Below, in pieces: positions 13,331 to 21,863 of a DNA stretch of 36,672 bases (the first letter of the stretch is position 1; each line of letters begins with the position of its first letter). The DNA is from Candidatus Heteroruminococcus faecigallinarum (GTDB taxonomy: Bacteria; Bacillota; Clostridia; Oscillospirales; Ruminococcaceae), in contig CAJFKV010000018.1 in assembly GCA_904387055.1 (NCBI GenBank), positions 1-36,672 on the forward strand. The letters run 5' to 3'. The position numbers and the translations under genes are program-made. The notes under the pieces are model-generated. The model was not told the DNA's origin, did not search any database, and saw nothing but the letters and a program-made list of their open reading frames with translations.

Positions 13331-15142
13331 TCACTGGTTGAACCGGGCCGGCCGCTTCTCCACAAAGGCGGTCATCCCCTCGTGGCCGTCGGCGTCTTCC
13401 CGGAAGCACTCGGTCCAGCAGTCGTTTTCCACCAGCAGCCCGTCCTTGAAGGTGAGGGGAAGGCCCTGGTTGATCGACCGCTTGGCGGCCTTGACCGCCT
13501 TCATGCTCTTGCTCATGATCTTCATGGCCAGATCCCGGGTGGTGCGCATCAGGGCCTCCGGGGGAACCACCTCGTCCACCAGGCCGATCCGCAGCGCCTC
13601 CTGGGCGCTCAGCTGGTCGGTGGTAAAGATCATCTTCTTGGCGGCGCCGCTCCCCACCAGGCGGGAGAGCCGCTGGGTACCGGTGAAGCCGGGGATCAGC
13701 CCCAGGTTCACCTCCGGCTGGCCAAACCGGGAACGATTGCTGGCGATGCGGATGTCGCAGGCCATGGCCAGCTCGTTGCCGCCCCCCAGGGTATAGCCGT
13801 TGATGGCAGCAATCACAATCTGGGGCAGCTCCTTAACCTTGGTAAAGACCTCCTGGGCCAGCAGGGAGATCCGCCGCCCCTCTTCCTCGTTCATCGTCTG
13901 CATCTGGGAGATATCGGCCCCTGCCACAAAGGCCCGGCCGCCCGCGCCTCGGACGATCAGCACCTTGATCGACTCGTCCTGGGCCAGCTGGTCCGCCACC
14001 GCGCCAATTTCGGCCAGGGTCTTCTCGTTGAGGGCGTTCAGCTGGCGGGGACGGTTGATGGTAAGATAGGCGATGCCGTTCTGCTTCTCAAACAGCACAT
14101 TCTCCAATCCCACAAAGTCCTGGGTGGACGGGGCCGCATAGTGGACCCCCTCCTCCTTCGCCCTGCGGATGGCCGTCTCCAGACGGGGAAGGATGGCGTG
14201 GAGATCCCCCACGATGCCCAGGTCCGCCACCCCGAAGATGGGGGCCGTCTCGTTCTTGTTGATGGCGATGACACAGGTGGAGTTCTCCATGCCGGCCACA
14301 TGCTGGATGGCGCCGGAGATGCCGCAGGCCAGGTACAGCTGGGGACGGACGGTCTTGCCCGTCTGGCCCACCTGACGATCCTTCTCCAGCCAGCCGGCGT
14401 CCACCGCGGCGCGGGAACCGGATACCTCGCCCCCCAGCAGCTCCGCCAGGGTGTACAGCTGCTGGAAGTTCTCCTTGGAACCCACGCCCCGTCCGCCGCT
14501 GACCAGGCAGGATGCCTGGGTGATGTCGGCGCTTCCCCGCTTCTTGGGGATGACCTCCAGCAGCTCCACCGTCTGGTCGGCGGAGGTGAACGCTACCGGG
14601 AAGATGGTCACCTTTCCCTGCCGCTCCTCCTCCGGCTCCATGGGCTGCATCACCCCGGGACGGACGGTCGCCATCTGCGGCCGGTGGTTCTTGCAGCGGA
14701 TCACCGCCATCAGGTTGCCGCCAAAGGCGGGACGGGTCATCATCAGCAGCTTGGTGTCCGGATCGATGGCCAGGCCGGTGCAGTCGGCAGTGAGACCGGT
14801 CCGGATCCGGGCCGAGAGACGGGGCGCCAGATCCCGGCCGATGGAGGTCGCTCCAAAGAGGACGATTTCCGGCTGCCGCTCTTTAATCACCGCGGCCAGG
14901 GCCTTGGCATAGGGCTCGGTGGTATACTCCTCCAGGATGGGGTCGTCCACCACGACCACCTCGTCGGCGCCGTAGGGGATCAGGCTCTCGGCCTGGGCAG
15001 CGATGCCGTTTCCCAGCAGAACCGCCACCACCGGCTGGCCCAGATCCTTGGCCAGGGCGTTGGCCTCCCCCAGCAGCTCGTAGCCCACGCTCTGCAGCTT
15101 GCCGCTGCGCTGTTCAGCAAATACATAGATACCGTTGCTCAT
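13331..15142 (-). CDS. Fusion protein: EtfA (electron transfer flavoprotein alpha) + enoyl-CoA hydratase (crotonase)
   Basis: One uninterrupted 603-codon frame. Residues 1 to about 332 are a full EtfA: an N-terminal nucleotide-binding-like domain, then the C-terminal FAD-binding part with [11 protein letters not shown] (241-251), [13 protein letters not shown] (258-270), [10 protein letters not shown] and [10 protein letters not shown]. After a ~12-residue linker, residues 345-603 are a full crotonase: [11 protein letters not shown], oxyanion-hole segments AGADI (408-411) and [12 protein letters not shown]. The two catalytic Glu are intact at 457 (GGGNE) and 477 (GQPEV). The domains are normally separate genes (etfA, crt). 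Upstream are acyl-CoA dehydrogenase and etfB, so hydration/dehydration of crotonyl-CoA is physically joined to the bifurcating Etf-dehydrogenase step. Downstream lies a nitroreductase. Confidence 0.93.
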   Translation of the reverse strand: MSNGIYVFAEQRSGKLQSVGYELLGEANALAKDLGQPVVAVLLGNGIAAQAESLIPYGADEVVVVDDPILEEYTTEPYAKALAAVIKERQPEIVLFGATSIGRDLAPRLSARIRTGLTADCTGLAIDPDTKLLMMTRPAFGGNLMAVIRCKNHRPQMATVRPGVMQPMEPEEERQGKVTIFPVAFTSADQTVELLEVIPKKRGSADITQASCLVSGGRGVGSKENFQQLYTLAELLGGEVSGSRAAVDAGWLEKDRQVGQTGKTVRPQLYLACGISGAIQHVAGMENSTCVIAINKNETAPIFGVADLGIVGDLHAILPRLETAIRRAKEEGVHYAAPSTQDFVGLENVLFEKQNGIAYLTINRPRQLNALNEKTLAEIGAVADQLAQDESIKVLIVRGAGGRAFVAGADISQMQTMNEEEGRRISLLAQEVFTKVKELPQIVIAAINGYTLGGGNELAMACDIRIASNRSRFGQPEVNLGLIPGFTGTQRLSRLVGSGAAKKMIFTTDQLSAQEALRIGLVDEVVPPEALMRTTRDLAMKIMSKSMKAVKAAKRSINQGLPLTFKDGLLVENDCWTECFREDADGHEGMTAFVEKRPARFNQ

Positions 15143-15157
15143 CTTTCTCTCTCCCCC

Positions 15158-15952
15158 CTACAGCAGATGGTCCTCGTGGAGCCGGGCCATAATGGCGTCC
15201 ACTGCCTGATCGGCGGTGAGGCCCTTCAGCACCGTTCCCTGGGCCTTGGGCTCCTTGGTGTACGAGCGGACCACGCTGGTGGGCGAGCCTTTCAGGCCGA
15301 TGGTCGCCGGGTCCAGCCGGGAGGAAAGGTCTGCAAAGGAGAGAACCTTTACATCCTTTTCCCCGGAGGCCGTGATGCCGGCCACTGTCATATACCGGGG
15401 TTCTCCCAGCTCGCCAATGGCGGTGAGCAGGCAGGGGAACCGCACCCGCAACCGGTGGTACCGATCCTCAAACTGCCGCAGGACGATCAGTCCATCCCCG
15501 TCCAGCTGGATCTCTTCCACATAGCTTACCTGGGGAATGCCCAGATGCTCGGCAATCTGGGGGCCCACCTGGGCGGTGTCCCCGTCGATGGCCTGCCGCC
15601 CGGTGATAATCAGGTCATAGCCGATCTCCTGGAGAGCGGCCGCCAGGATGGTGGAGGTGGCCAGCGTGTCCGACCCGCCGAACTCCCGGCCGCTTACCAG
15701 CACCCCCTCGTCACAGCCCATGGCCAGCGCCTCCCGCAGTGCCTGCTCGGCCTGGGGAGGACCCATGGACAGGGCCGTCACGGTGCTGCCGTCCCCCAGC
15801 TGGTCCCGAAGGGTGAGGGCAGCCTCGATGCCGCTTTTGTCGTCCGGATTGATGATGACCGGGATCCCGGTCCGGATCAGGGTATTGGTCTTGGGATCGA
15901 TCTCCACTTCGCTGGTGTCCGGCACCTGCTTGATACAAACCACAATCTTCAT
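15158..15952 (-). CDS. etfB: Electron transfer flavoprotein beta subunit EtfB
   Basis: 264-aa partner of EtfA. The N-terminus MKIVVCIKQVPDTSEVEIDP and the motif TGRQAIDGDTAQVGPQIAE (about 117-135) are those of clostridial EtfB paired with butyryl-CoA dehydrogenase. That class carries out flavin-based electron bifurcation, with NADH reducing both crotonyl-CoA and ferredoxin. Bifurcation is inferred from the gene neighbourhood and family, not proven by a residue I can point to. GAGGAG precedes the start. It sits 12 bases after the dehydrogenase and 15 before the EtfA fusion. Confidence 0.95.
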   Translation of the reverse strand: MKIVVCIKQVPDTSEVEIDPKTNTLIRTGIPVIINPDDKSGIEAALTLRDQLGDGSTVTALSMGPPQAEQALREALAMGCDEGVLVSGREFGGSDTLATSTILAAALQEIGYDLIITGRQAIDGDTAQVGPQIAEHLGIPQVSYVEEIQLDGDGLIVLRQFEDRYHRLRVRFPCLLTAIGELGEPRYMTVAGITASGEKDVKVLSFADLSSRLDPATIGLKGSPTSVVRSYTKEPKAQGTVLKGLTADQAVDAIMARLHEDHLL

Positions 15953-15964
15953 CGTCTCGCTCCT

Positions 15965-17107
15965 CTACTTCACCTTCAGGGACCCATAGATCACCATCTT
16001 CATCACCTCACTGGTTCCTTCGTAGATCTCGGTGATCTTGGCATCCCGCATCATCCGCTCCACCGGGTATTCCCGGGAATATCCGTATCCGCCCAGCAGC
16101 TGGACACATCCCCGTGTCACCTGGTTGGCCACATCCGAGGCAAAAAGCTTGCACATAGCGGCCGCGGCGGAGTAATCCTCCTTGTTGTCCTTCATCATGG
16201 CGGCCCGCCACACCATCAGCCGGGCGGCATCCACCTGGGTCTGCATCTCCGCCAGCTTGAACCGGGTGTTCTGGAAGGCGCTGATCGGCTTGCCAAACTG
16301 CTTGCGCTCCTTGACGTACTTGAGAGCCTCGTTGAGCGCCCCCTGGGCGATGCCCACCGACTGGGCGCCGATGCCGATCCGGCCGCCGTCCAGAGCGTGC
16401 ATGGCAATCTCGTAGCCCTTGCCCTCTCCCCGCAGCCGGTTAGCCACCGGGACCCGCACGTTTTCATAAGCAACCTCACAGTTGGAAGCGGCCCGGATGC
16501 CCATACGGGGAATGTTGGCGCTTACCGACAGGCCGGGGGTATCCCGCTCCACAATAAAGGCGGAGATGCCGTCGCTGCCCATGGCCTTGTCGGTAACGGC
16601 GAAGACCACAAAAATGTCCGCAAAGCCGGAATTGGTGGTGAACACCTTGGACCCGTTGATGACATACGAATCCCCATCCAGCACCGCCGTGGTCTGAAGG
16701 CCGGAGGCGTCACTGCCGGCGTTGGGCTCGGTGAGGGAGAAGCATCCCACCTTCTGGCCGGACACCAGGGGGCGGAGGAACTTTTCCTTCTGCTCCTCGG
16801 TGCCAAAATCGTTGATGCACCCGCAGCAAAGGGAGGTATGTACCGAGATGGTGATACCGGTGCTGGCGTCCACCTTGCTCACTTCCTCCATGCAGAGGGT
16901 ATAGGTGAGGGTATCGGCACCGCCTCCCCCGTACTTGGTGGAATAGGGGATCCCTAGAAAACCCAGCTTCTGCATCTTTTCCAGCAGGTCCATGGAGTAG
17001 GTCTCGGTCTCGTCCATCTCCCGGGCGATAGGCCGGATCTCCTTCTCTGCAAACCGGCGGAACAAATCCCGCTGCAGCTGCTGGGCTTTGCTCAACTGAA
17101 AATCCAT
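15965..17107 (-). CDS. Acyl-CoA dehydrogenase, short-chain (butyryl-CoA dehydrogenase-like)
   Basis: 380-aa FAD enzyme, the usual length. FSLTEPNAGSDA (123-134) and FTTNSGFADIF (156-166) form the FAD/substrate site. The catalytic base Glu363 is present in IYEGTSE, in the position used by short-chain enzymes, and QLLGGYGYSREYPVERMMRD is intact. With etfB and the etfA-crotonase fusion it would run the crotonyl-CoA/butyryl-CoA step of butyrate-type metabolism. Thiolase, 3-hydroxyacyl-CoA dehydrogenase and a terminal CoA-transferase are not in this window. AAGGAAGG precedes the ATG at 17107. A long palindrome lies in the leader. Confidence 0.93.
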   Translation of the reverse strand: MDFQLSKAQQLQRDLFRRFAEKEIRPIAREMDETETYSMDLLEKMQKLGFLGIPYSTKYGGGGADTLTYTLCMEEVSKVDASTGITISVHTSLCCGCINDFGTEEQKEKFLRPLVSGQKVGCFSLTEPNAGSDASGLQTTAVLDGDSYVINGSKVFTTNSGFADIFVVFAVTDKAMGSDGISAFIVERDTPGLSVSANIPRMGIRAASNCEVAYENVRVPVANRLRGEGKGYEIAMHALDGGRIGIGAQSVGIAQGALNEALKYVKERKQFGKPISAFQNTRFKLAEMQTQVDAARLMVWRAAMMKDNKEDYSAAAAMCKLFASDVANQVTRGCVQLLGGYGYSREYPVERMMRDAKITEIYEGTSEVMKMVIYGSLKVK

Positions 17108-17221
17108 ACGCGCCTTCCTTTCCCACCCCGCCGCCGGAAGAGAATCCACCTGGCGGCAGAATGCTGTGATTGTCTCTTTTCTTTGTTTGGATGATCGTTT
17201 ATCGTCCAATTTCCGAATAAG

Positions 17222-17252
17222 TTCTTTCGTTTTACTGGTACAAACGAAAGAA
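17222..17252. promoter_or_regulatory. 31-bp palindrome in the acyl-CoA dehydrogenase leader
   Basis: TTCTTTCGTTT (17222-17232) and AAACGAAAGAA (17242-17252) are perfect 11-bp inverted arms around TACTGGTAC. It begins about 8 bases downstream of the predicted transcription start, a typical repressor position. It could be a TetR/FapR-type operator; the regulator is unknown. Confidence 0.6.
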
Positions 17253-17266
17253 TATCGAACAATTTT

Positions 17267-17294
17267 ATTATACCATGGCTCATTGGAAAATCAA
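17267..17294 (-). promoter_or_regulatory. Promoter of the acad-etfB-etfA/crt-nitroreductase operon
   Basis: Minus strand TTGATT (17289-17294), 16 bases, TATAAT (17267-17272). Confidence 0.75.
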
Positions 17295-17342
17295 GGGCTA
17301 TTGCAAAATTCTCCCCCGCTTTCCGTCTTCCAAGGAAAGGTC

Positions 17343-17371
17343 TTGCTCCCCGCCCCTTGGCGGACTATAAT
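17343..17371 (+). promoter_or_regulatory. Promoter of the glycosyltransferase-MarR gene
   Basis: TTGCTC (17343-17348), 17 bases, TATAAT (17366-17371), about 45 bases before the start codon. Confidence 0.7.
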
Positions 17372-17420
17372 AAAACCGTCCCTTCCCCGCCCAGGGGAAT
17401 CATACAAAGGAGGAATGCCC

Positions 17421-18761
17421 ATGACCCCAACCGTCTCCATCATCGTCCCCGTTTACAACGGGGAAAAAACCCTCGCCCGTTGCGTGGACAGCATCCTTCG
17501 CCAGGACTTCCGGGATTTTGAGCTTCTGCTGGTGGACGACGGCAGCACCGATTCCTCCGGCGCCCTCTGCGACCGGTATGCCCGGGAAGATCCCCGGGTC
17601 CGGGTAATCCACAAGGAGAACGGCGGCGTATCCCATTCCCGGAACATGGCTCTGGACCAGGCCCGCGGCGTCTATCTGCAATTTCTGGACTGTGATGACT
17701 GGATCACCCCCGACGCCACCAAGCTGCTGGTGAGGACCGCCCAGGAAACCGGCTGCGACCTGGTGATCGCCGAGTTTTACCGGGTAGTGGGGACGCGGGT
17801 CTCCCACAAGAGCGGCATCGAGGACAGCAGCGTCCTCTCCCGGGAGGAATACGCCGAATACATGATGGAGGACCCGGCCGACTTCTACTACGGCGTCCTG
17901 TGGAACAAGCTGTATCGCCGGGCCATTGTGGAGGAGCACCATCTGCGGATGGACAACAACGTCCGCTGGTGTGAGGACTTCCTCTTCAACCTGGAATACG
18001 TCCTGTATGGGGAACGGTTTGCCGCCCTGCGGGCGCCTGTCTATTATTATGTAAAAACCAAGGGCTCGTTGGTAGCCCAGAGCGCCACCATCGCCAATAC
18101 CATCCGCACCAAGTTGCGGGTCTTTGAGTATTACCACAATTTTTACAAGCAGGTGCTGGACGAGGAGGACTACAGCAAGAAGCGCCTCCAGGTCTACCGG
18201 TTCCTGGTGGATACCGCCGGAGACGGGGGCGTTCCTCCCATCAACCTTCCCGGCACCAAGAAGCTGGGGGACGAACGGTCCACCGCCTGTGCCGGCGCCG
18301 TCTATGGGGAGGGGGTTCTGGCCGACGCCTACCGCCACCGGAAGCTGCTGGACCGCTATCTGGAGCCGGTCGCTCTCCAGCAGAACCTGACCCTCCCGGA
18401 AATCCGCCTTCTCCTCTGCCTCAGCTATTCCCAGCAGATCGATACCCGGAAAGGGCTGGCGGACTTTGCCGGCATCAGCCGCAGCACCCTCACCATCCTC
18501 CTGCAGCGGCTGTCCCTCCGGGAACTGATCCGCATCGAGGATATCCATCCCCACCGGCAGGAACCAACCAAAAGAACGGCGGTTCCCCGCCGGCTCAAGT
18601 TCGCGTTCCTTCCCGCCGCCCAGCCGGTTCTGGAGGCGCTGGAAGGGGCGGTGAACGACTACCACGCCGCCTGTTTTTCCGGCTTCTCCCAGGAAGAGCT
18701 GGTGCAGTACGCCTTTCTGGCCGACCGGATCAAAAAGAATCTGCAAGCGGCTCTCCAGTAG
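17421..18761 (+). CDS. Fusion protein: family 2 glycosyltransferase + MarR-like winged helix
   Basis: 446 aa. Residues 1 to about 220 are a GT-A family 2 glycosyltransferase: VSIIVPVYNGEKTL, VDDGSTDSS (38-46), GGVSHSRNMAL, the DXD-type metal site FLDCDDW (88-94) and WCEDFLFN (183-190). A helical linker follows. Residues about 305-446 match a MarR regulator: dimerisation helix, LTLPEIRLLLCLSYSQ, helix-turn-helix KGLADFAGISRSTLTILLQRL, a wing (LIRIEDIHPHRQEP), and a C-terminal helix. No membrane segment is present. GGAGG lies 7 bases before the ATG at 17421; the ATG at 17415 is too close. It is monocistronic. Combining sugar transfer with a DNA-binding fold is unusual; whether the wHTH binds DNA is unknown. 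Confidence 0.85.
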   Translation: MTPTVSIIVPVYNGEKTLARCVDSILRQDFRDFELLLVDDGSTDSSGALCDRYAREDPRVRVIHKENGGVSHSRNMALDQARGVYLQFLDCDDWITPDATKLLVRTAQETGCDLVIAEFYRVVGTRVSHKSGIEDSSVLSREEYAEYMMEDPADFYYGVLWNKLYRRAIVEEHHLRMDNNVRWCEDFLFNLEYVLYGERFAALRAPVYYYVKTKGSLVAQSATIANTIRTKLRVFEYYHNFYKQVLDEEDYSKKRLQVYRFLVDTAGDGGVPPINLPGTKKLGDERSTACAGAVYGEGVLADAYRHRKLLDRYLEPVALQQNLTLPEIRLLLCLSYSQQIDTRKGLADFAGISRSTLTILLQRLSLRELIRIEDIHPHRQEPTKRTAVPRRLKFAFLPAAQPVLEALEGAVNDYHAACFSGFSQEELVQYAFLADRIKKNLQAALQ

Positions 18762-18772
18762 CTCGTATCCAC

Positions 18773-18823
18773 AACGGCGAATCCTCCCTCGATCCCTGTG
18801 GGGACGAAGGAGGATTCGCCGTT
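18773..18823. terminator. Bidirectional terminator
   Basis: Perfect 15-bp stem 18773-18787 with 18809-18823, 21-base loop, between the convergent fusion gene and the P-type ATPase. Confidence 0.8.
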
Positions 18824-18846
18824 TCTGTTTCTATCCAGATATTCTA

Positions 18847-21468
18847 TTACTTTTTCTGGAACTGCTCCCGCAGTACCTTTCCGCACTGGATGAGCAGGGT
18901 GGGCATGACGGCCAGCAGAAGGACGATCCCCACATAGGCGGGGGTGAGGTCCTCCGACACCTGGAACAGATGCTTGAGGCCCGGTACAAAGAGCACCAGT
19001 ACCAGCAGCAGCACCCCTGCTCCAAAGGCCCCCAGGCTGTACCGGTTGCTCCCCAGCCCCAGCCGGAAGATGCTTTCCCTGCCCCGGCAGTTAAAGCCAT
19101 GGAAGAGGCGGGCCAGGGTCAAGGTGGCAAAGGCCATGGTCATGGACAGGCTGGCGCTTACCCCCAGGCCGATGTGGTAGGCCACCATCGTGAAGAGGCC
19201 GATGAGCGCCCCCTGCCCCAGAATCCCCAGGAGAAATTCCCGGGTGAGGATGGGCTCCTTGGGGTCCCGGGGCGGCTGGTCCAGCAGGTTCTTCCGGGAG
19301 GGCTCCATGCCGATGGCGATGGCAGGGAGACTGTCGGTCAGAAGATTGATGAAGAGCAGATGGACCGGCGCAAAGGGGACGGACAGGCCGGCCAGGGAGG
19401 TGTACAGCACCCCCAAAATGGCGGCGGTGTTGCCGGACAACAGGAAGCGGATGGAGTTCTTAATGTTGGTGTATACATTCCGCCCATTGGTCACCGCCTT
19501 GACGATGGTGGCGAAGTTGTCGTCGGTAAGGATCATGGAGGCGGCGTCCTTGGACACCTCGGTCCCGGTAATCCCCATGGCCACCCCGATGTCCGCCTTC
19601 TTGAGGGCGGGGGCATCGTTAACGCCGTCGCCGGTCATGGCCACAATCCGGCCCCGCTTCTGCCACAGGTCCACGATCCGAATCTTGTGTTCCGGGGAGA
19701 CCCGGGCATAGACCGACACCCGGTCCAGCACCTTGTTCAGCTCCTCGTCGGACATCTGGTCCAGCTCCACCCCTTCCAGGGCCATGTCCCCCTCCAGGAA
19801 GATGCCGATCTGCTTGGCAATCGCCGTGGCGGTCACCTTGTGGTCGCCGGTAATCATAATGGTGCGGATGCCTCCCCGCTTGGCGTCGGCCACCGCCTGG
19901 CGGGACTCCTCCCGCGGCGGGTCGATCATAGAGATGAGGCCCACAAAGACAAAGTCGTTCTCGTCCTCCAGGGTCAGTTCCCGGACGGCCTCCAGCTCCC
20001 GGTAGGCAAAGGCCAGCACCCGCAGCCCTTCCTGGGAGAGCTGGGTATTGGTTTGGGCGATCCGGTCCCGGTCCTCCTGGGTGATGGGCCGAACCCCCTC
20101 CCCGGTGATGATCCGGGTACTGCGGGCCAGCAGCACGTCCATGGCGCCCTTGGTGTAGAGGGTGGGGGTTCCCTCCATGTCAAAGAGGGCGCTCATCATC
20201 TTCCGGTCGGAGTCGAAGGCCAGCTCCTCCAGGCGGGGGTGCTGCCGGCGGTAGTCTCCCTCAAACAGATAATATCCGTGGCCCAGGTTGACCAGGGCAA
20301 CCTCGGTGGGGTCGCCCATCTCCTCCCCGTCCTTGGCGGTTGCATCGTTGGCCAGGACGGCCCCCTTCAGCAGCTGGTGCCAGGCCGGATTGGCAAAATC
20401 CATCTCCTGGCCGTCCTTCAGCTGAAAGTCGGCATACACCTTCTGGACGGTCATCTTGTTCTGGGTGAGGGTGCCGGTTTTGTCGGAGCAGATGATGGAC
20501 ACCGCCCCCAGGCTTTCCACCGACTTGAGGTCCTTCATAATGGCGTTTTCCTGGGCCATCTTCTGGGTTCCCAGGGCCAGCACAATGGTGACGATGGAGC
20601 TGAGGGCCTCCGGAATGGCGGCCACCGCCAGGGCCACGGCAAACATAAGGGAATCCAGAAGAGGCATCTCCCGGTAAAGGCCCAGGCCAAACACCAGGAT
20701 GCTGATAAGGATAACCAAAATGGCCAGCTTCTTGCTGAAGGCATCCAGGCTCTCCTGAAGGGGGGTGGCCTTTTGCTGGGTCTGGTTCATCAGGGAGGCA
20801 ATCTTACCGATTTCGGTGTTCATTCCGGTGCCGGTTACCACCACCGTGGCCCGGCCGTAGGTAACCAGGGAACCGGAAAACACCATGTTCTTCTGGTCGG
20901 CCAGGGCCACCTTTTCCTGGTCGATCACCTCCTCCACTTTGTTAACCCCCTCCGACTCGCCGGTGAGGGAGCTCTCGTTTACCTGGAGGGAGAAATTCTC
21001 CACAATCCGCCCGTCGGCCACCACCAGGTCGCCGGCCTCCAGCAGGAGGATATCCCCCGGCACCACCTGCCGGGAGGGAATCTCCTTCTTCTCCCCGTCC
21101 CGCATCACCTTGGCGGTGGGGGCAGAGAGGGCTTTCAGGCTGTCCAGGGACTTTTCCGCCTTGAAATGCTGCACCGTCCCCAGGATAGCGTTCAGAATCA
21201 GCACCGCAAAAATGACAATGGTGCTCTCCCCGCTTCCCGAGAACATGGAGATGACTGCCGCGGCCACCAGGATCGCCACCATCAAATCCTTGAACTGGGA
21301 CAGGAAGACTGCCAAGACCCCTTGGCGCTTCTGCTCGGCCAGGGCATTCTCTCCATATTGCCGGCGGTTGTTGTCCACCTGCTGGCCGGTCAGGCCGGAA
21401 AGGCCCACGCCAAACTCCTCCATCACCTGCTGGCCGGTCTTGCGAAAAACGTTATCCATCGTTTTCAT
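18847..21468 (-). CDS. P2A-type cation ATPase (Ca2+/Mn2+ family)
   Basis: 873-aa membrane pump. Phosphorylation motif DKTGTLT has its Asp at 329; the actuator TGES is at 169-172. M4 has PEALSSIVTIVLALGTQ (286-302), and the hinge motif TGDGVNDAPALKKADIG is intact. The M4 sequence is that of Firmicutes calcium ATPases such as Listeria LMCA1. However, the leader carries a yybP-ykoY Mn2+ riboswitch, so Mn2+ efflux is a likely physiological role. About ten hydrophobic helices are present, the last six at the C-terminus. The ATG at 21468 has GGAG 6 bases upstream; the ATG nine bases later is also possible. Confidence 0.9.
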   Translation of the reverse strand: MKTMDNVFRKTGQQVMEEFGVGLSGLTGQQVDNNRRQYGENALAEQKRQGVLAVFLSQFKDLMVAILVAAAVISMFSGSGESTIVIFAVLILNAILGTVQHFKAEKSLDSLKALSAPTAKVMRDGEKKEIPSRQVVPGDILLLEAGDLVVADGRIVENFSLQVNESSLTGESEGVNKVEEVIDQEKVALADQKNMVFSGSLVTYGRATVVVTGTGMNTEIGKIASLMNQTQQKATPLQESLDAFSKKLAILVILISILVFGLGLYREMPLLDSLMFAVALAVAAIPEALSSIVTIVLALGTQKMAQENAIMKDLKSVESLGAVSIICSDKTGTLTQNKMTVQKVYADFQLKDGQEMDFANPAWHQLLKGAVLANDATAKDGEEMGDPTEVALVNLGHGYYLFEGDYRRQHPRLEELAFDSDRKMMSALFDMEGTPTLYTKGAMDVLLARSTRIITGEGVRPITQEDRDRIAQTNTQLSQEGLRVLAFAYRELEAVRELTLEDENDFVFVGLISMIDPPREESRQAVADAKRGGIRTIMITGDHKVTATAIAKQIGIFLEGDMALEGVELDQMSDEELNKVLDRVSVYARVSPEHKIRIVDLWQKRGRIVAMTGDGVNDAPALKKADIGVAMGITGTEVSKDAASMILTDDNFATIVKAVTNGRNVYTNIKNSIRFLLSGNTAAILGVLYTSLAGLSVPFAPVHLLFINLLTDSLPAIAIGMEPSRKNLLDQPPRDPKEPILTREFLLGILGQGALIGLFTMVAYHIGLGVSASLSMTMAFATLTLARLFHGFNCRGRESIFRLGLGSNRYSLGAFGAGVLLLVLVLFVPGLKHLFQVSEDLTPAYVGIVLLLAVMPTLLIQCGKVLREQFQKK

Positions 21469-21507
21469 TCCTTTCTCCAAATGCTCTTCCATAGGCATTT
21501 GGGACAA

Positions 21508-21567
21508 TAAAAAAAGACCTTTCTCTATGATTCTCCCCATTTTGAAAGAATCATATCAAAAAGTCTT
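21508..21567 (-). terminator. Riboswitch-controlled terminator before the P-type ATPase
   Basis: On the minus strand a 21-nt arm (21567-21547) pairs with 21534-21514 with only two mismatches, loop of 12, then seven T. The 5' arm shares its first bases with the 3' strand of aptamer stem P1 (21558-21567), so aptamer closure and termination are mutually exclusive. Confidence 0.85.
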
Positions 21568-21651
21568 GTTACCAAACAATTGGCCCATGCCGCAGACGCC
21601 AATCTACCGGCGACGAGAATGTTGCTGCATGGCTGGAACTACTCCCTTTTT
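21558..21651 (-). ncRNA. yybP-ykoY manganese riboswitch
   Basis: The RNA starts AAAAAGGGAGTAG and ends AACAAGACTTTTT. These are the two conserved halves of the yybP-ykoY aptamer: the GGGAGUAG loop and the CAAGAC strand, closed by P1 AAAAAG/CTTTTT. CTCGTC in the middle fits the second metal-contacting loop. Known members sense Mn2+ and switch on exporters and P-type ATPases. The overlap with the terminator arm predicts an ON switch: Mn2+ closes P1 and blocks termination. Confidence 0.85.
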
Positions 21652-21682
21652 CATGAAGCGCCCGTTATTCTAATTTGTGTCT

Positions 21683-21711
21683 ATTATAATTGGTCCACGA
21701 TCATTTGTCAA
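21683..21711 (-). promoter_or_regulatory. Consensus promoter of the riboswitch-ATPase unit
   Basis: Minus strand TTGACA (21706-21711), 17 bases, TATAAT (21683-21688): a perfect sigma-A match. Start near 21676, about 25 bases before the aptamer. Confidence 0.92.
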
Positions 21712-21776
21712 GATGCAGGTCGCCTTCTCCTCTCTTTGCGGAACATGCACAGTCATACGGCGGGCTTTTCGTCAAT

Positions 21777-21805
21777 TTTACAACTATCCGTTTACAATTT
21801 ATTAA
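21777..21805 (+). promoter_or_regulatory. Possible promoter of the XRE gene
   Basis: TTTACA (21777-21782), 17 bases, TATTAA (21800-21805). The spacer and -10 box contain the repeated 13-mer TTTACAATTTATT (21791-21803). Confidence 0.45.
21791..21803 (+). repeat. AT-rich repeat TTTACAATTTATT, copy 2
   Basis: Same 13-mer as in the longer copies at 1705-1719 (minus) and 28139-28153; intergenic, 60 bases before the XRE start codon. Confidence 0.5.
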
Positions 21806-21863
21806 CCAAACGTTTCCCCCATTGGAGTACAATGAACTCATGCTGCGAAGGAGGTTGCTGCAA

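Noticed and set aside
14110-14116. Independent translation start (GTG/TTG) for the crotonase domain
   Set aside because: The SD-like sequence is about 30 bases away, too far to serve these codons, and the frame is continuous with EtfA.
21550-21579. TTGTTT-18-TATGAT promoter-like pair before the P-type ATPase
   Set aside because: These bases belong to the aptamer and terminator arms of the yybP-ykoY riboswitch; a perfect consensus promoter lies upstream at 21683-21711.
21541-21600. TTGTT...AACAA inverted repeat (Rex-like)
   Set aside because: Five-base arms within the riboswitch; does not match the Rex consensus and is explained by RNA structure.
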